DNA from: Deltaproteobacteria bacterium
Lineage (GTDB): Bacteria; Desulfobacterota; Desulfobacteria; Desulfobacterales; C00003060
DNA: 7,636 nucleotides
Direction: 5' to 3'
Assembly: GCA_003647435.1 (NCBI GenBank)
Contig: QMMV01000087.1
Coordinates: 1-7,636, forward strand
The notes under the pieces are model-generated. The model ran no database searches. It was not told the origin of the DNA and saw only the letters and a list, made by a program, of their open reading frames with translations. Below are positions 6,062 to 7,636 of this stretch, piece after piece (the first letter of the stretch is position 1; the number at the start of each line of letters is the position of its first letter). The position numbers were made by a program, and so were the translations under genes.

Positions 6062-6897
6062 TGATCAAGGTCAATAATCTCAAAAAATCATACAAGGATG
6101 TGCAGGCCTTGAATGGGGTCAGTTTCCGGGTGTCTGCAGGCGAACTTTTTGCCTATCTCGGGCCCAACGGGGCCGGAAAGACCACGACTGTCCGCATCCT
6201 GACCGGCCTTGCCAAACGGTCGGGAGGGGATGCGTGGATAAACGGGTTTCATATCGAACATGAGGCCCTTGATGCGAAGCGCCAATGCGGAGTGGTTCCC
6301 CAGACCATTAACCTGGATAATGAACTGACGGTTTTCGAAAATCTGACGATCCACGGCCTGCTTTTTGGAATGCCGGCAGCAAAACGGACGCAAAAGATAC
6401 GGGAACTGTTGGATTATGTGGGGTTGGGTGACCGGGAAAAGACGCCTGTTGCACGGCTCTCAGGAGGGATGAAAAGGAGGCTCACCATAGCCAGAGCCCT
6501 GGTTCATTCCCCCCGGGTCCTTTTTCTGGATGAGCCCACGGTCGGGCTGGACGCAGGGATCCGGCGGCGGATCTGGGCGCTGATAAAGAGGGTGCAAAAG
6601 AAAGGGACGACCATTTTTCTTACTACCCATTATATTGAGGAAGCGGAATTTTTGGCGCAGCGGGTTGCATTCCTGGATGAGGGCGCGATCATCGCGGTCG
6701 ACAGCCCCCGGGCCCTCATGTCACGCCAGGGCGCATGGGCCATTGACAGGGTCGTTGATGACAATGTCAAAACCATCTATTTCAAGACAAAAGAAGCGGC
6801 AAGAGAATATACCGCTACGCAGGACGAAAGTTTTTCCTTCAGGCGGGTGAACCTGGAAGACGCCTTCCTCGCGCTCACCGGAAAAAAGGTCAAATAA
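6061..6897 (+). CDS. ABC-2 type transporter ATPase (DrrA/NodI-like)
   Basis: ATP-binding subunit of an ABC-2 family transporter, a class that mainly exports lipids, polysaccharides, antibiotics or other hydrophobic compounds. The motifs are complete: Walker A GPNGAGKTT (34-42), Q-loop VVPQTINLD (78-86), signature LSGGMKRR (133-140), Walker B VLFLDEPT (153-160), D-loop GLD (162-164) and switch His190 in TTHYIEEAE. The GMKRR signature and the roughly 70-residue C-terminal extension (from about 205, ending with LEDAFLALTG) are typical of the DrrA/NodI group and distinguish it from the importer ATPase at 1692. The ATG shares a base with the cobO stop (TAATG), and the 3' end shares a base with the permease start. 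The substrate is unknown; position alone suggests a link with corrinoid or cobalt handling. Confidence 0.92.
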   Translation: MIKVNNLKKSYKDVQALNGVSFRVSAGELFAYLGPNGAGKTTTVRILTGLAKRSGGDAWINGFHIEHEALDAKRQCGVVPQTINLDNELTVFENLTIHGLLFGMPAAKRTQKIRELLDYVGLGDREKTPVARLSGGMKRRLTIARALVHSPRVLFLDEPTVGLDAGIRRRIWALIKRVQKKGTTIFLTTHYIEEAEFLAQRVAFLDEGAIIAVDSPRALMSRQGAWAIDRVVDDNVKTIYFKTKEAAREYTATQDESFSFRRVNLEDAFLALTGKKVK

Positions 6898-7634
6898 TGT
6901 ACGGGTTCTTTGCAGTCTACTACAGGGAATTCCTTATCCTTAAAAGACGGTTCCCGAAGATGATGGCTTCCATGTCTGTCTCCCCCCTTCTGTATCTCAT
7001 TGCCTTCGGATATGCCATGGGAAAGTCGGTGACGATCCACGGGCATACGTACATGGAGTTCCTGGTGCCCGGCCTTGTGGCGATGAGCAGTATGACCCGG
7101 GCGTTCGCTATCGGCAGTGAGATCAATATCTCCCGATTTTACTGGCACATCTTTGAGGAATTCCAGGCAGCGCCCATCAGCAATATTTCCTATGTCATCG
7201 GCGAGACCCTTGCCGGGGTAACCCGCGCTTTCTTTTCCGTGGGAATCATTCTTATGCTCGGATTGTTCTTCGGTATTGTACTTTCCTATGACAATCCCCT
7301 GTTCTGGCTGGCCGTGTTTCTGAACAGTTTCGTGTTTTCATCTCTCGCCGTCGGGTTGGCCATGGTGGTGAAGTCCCATGCTGATCAGGCCATGCTGACC
7401 AACTTTGTAATTACGCCCATGGCCTTTCTCGGTGGAACTTTTTTCCCCGTGGATCGTCTGCCGGTATGGGCGCAGAAGATCCTTTTTTTTCTTCCGCTCA
7501 CCCATGCCTCAAGAGCCATCCGGGCAGCAGCCTTCAGGACTCCGGTCACTTATTCATCGTATGTCCTGCTGGCGATTATTGGCATGCTTTTCTTTTTGGG
7601 CGCAATCCATTGCGTCAACAGGGCCAGGGATTGA
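6897..7634 (+). CDS. ABC-2 type transporter permease (NodJ/DrrB-like)
   Basis: Membrane partner of the preceding ATPase. At 245 residues it has the normal length for a single ABC-2 half. About six hydrophobic segments can be placed: residues 22-42, 55-74, 100-129, 134-158, 166-185 and 217-240. Family features include MEFLVPGLVAMSSM (53-66), the coupling-type segment FEEFQAAPIS (86-95), and the late block AFLGGTFFPVDRLPVWAQ (176-193) followed by PLTH (200-203), all usual in NodJ/DrrB-type permeases. An AAAGG (6885-6889) lies 7 bases before the ATG, and the start overlaps the ATPase stop by one base. The stop TGA is at 7632-7634, two bases before the window ends, so the protein is complete. With one ATPase and one permease the transporter is probably a homodimer of each. 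Cargo and direction (export expected) are inferred from family only. Confidence 0.9.
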   Translation: MYGFFAVYYREFLILKRRFPKMMASMSVSPLLYLIAFGYAMGKSVTIHGHTYMEFLVPGLVAMSSMTRAFAIGSEINISRFYWHIFEEFQAAPISNISYVIGETLAGVTRAFFSVGIILMLGLFFGIVLSYDNPLFWLAVFLNSFVFSSLAVGLAMVVKSHADQAMLTNFVITPMAFLGGTFFPVDRLPVWAQKILFFLPLTHASRAIRAAAFRTPVTYSSYVLLAIIGMLFFLGAIHCVNRARD

Positions 7635-7636
7635 AA

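Overview
The window looks like a vitamin B12 (cobalamin) synthesis and transport locus from an anaerobic, probably sulfate-reducing or syntrophic, member of the former Deltaproteobacteria (Desulfobacterota). The assignment is inferred from three things: a CbiK-type (anaerobic, cobalt-early) chelatase, a FecBCD/BtuCDF-type importer tightly coupled to CbiL, and the general sequence style. No taxonomic marker gene is present. All supported genes lie on the + strand.

Left block (1-4179): a compact operon encodes a CbiK-type sirohydrochlorin cobaltochelatase (5' end outside the window), a FecCD/BtuC-type permease, its ATPase, a periplasmic binding protein, and CbiL, the cobalt-precorrin-2 C20-methyltransferase. 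Junctions are 1 bp apart or overlap by 4-8 bp, so the genes are probably translationally coupled. CbiK inserts cobalt into sirohydrochlorin. After reduction, CbiL methylates the resulting cobalt-precorrin-2. The importer between them probably carries a corrinoid, a metal chelate, or heme/siderophore iron. From memory, Desulfovibrio vulgaris has a similar cluster whose chelatase is periplasmic; the missing N-terminus here would decide that point.

Middle (4180-5136): seven bases after cbiL lies the C-terminal part of an IS110-family transposase. It lacks its N-terminal catalytic domain. It also carries an in-frame TGA, after which recognisable family sequence continues for several residues. It is followed by about 365 bp with no recognisable gene. 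This looks like a scar that separates two halves of a B12 locus, or joins two operons.

Right block (5137-7634): a small receiver-like protein of CheY fold with degenerate catalytic positions has a strong ribosome binding site. It is followed by a CobA/CobO-type ATP:corrinoid adenosyltransferase and then by an ABC-2 type ATPase and permease. The last three genes overlap by single bases (TAATG). An ABC-2 exporter-type transporter coupled to a corrinoid adenosyltransferase is the least expected arrangement in the window. No CRISPR array, tRNA, rRNA, convincing cobalamin riboswitch or intrinsic terminator was seen.
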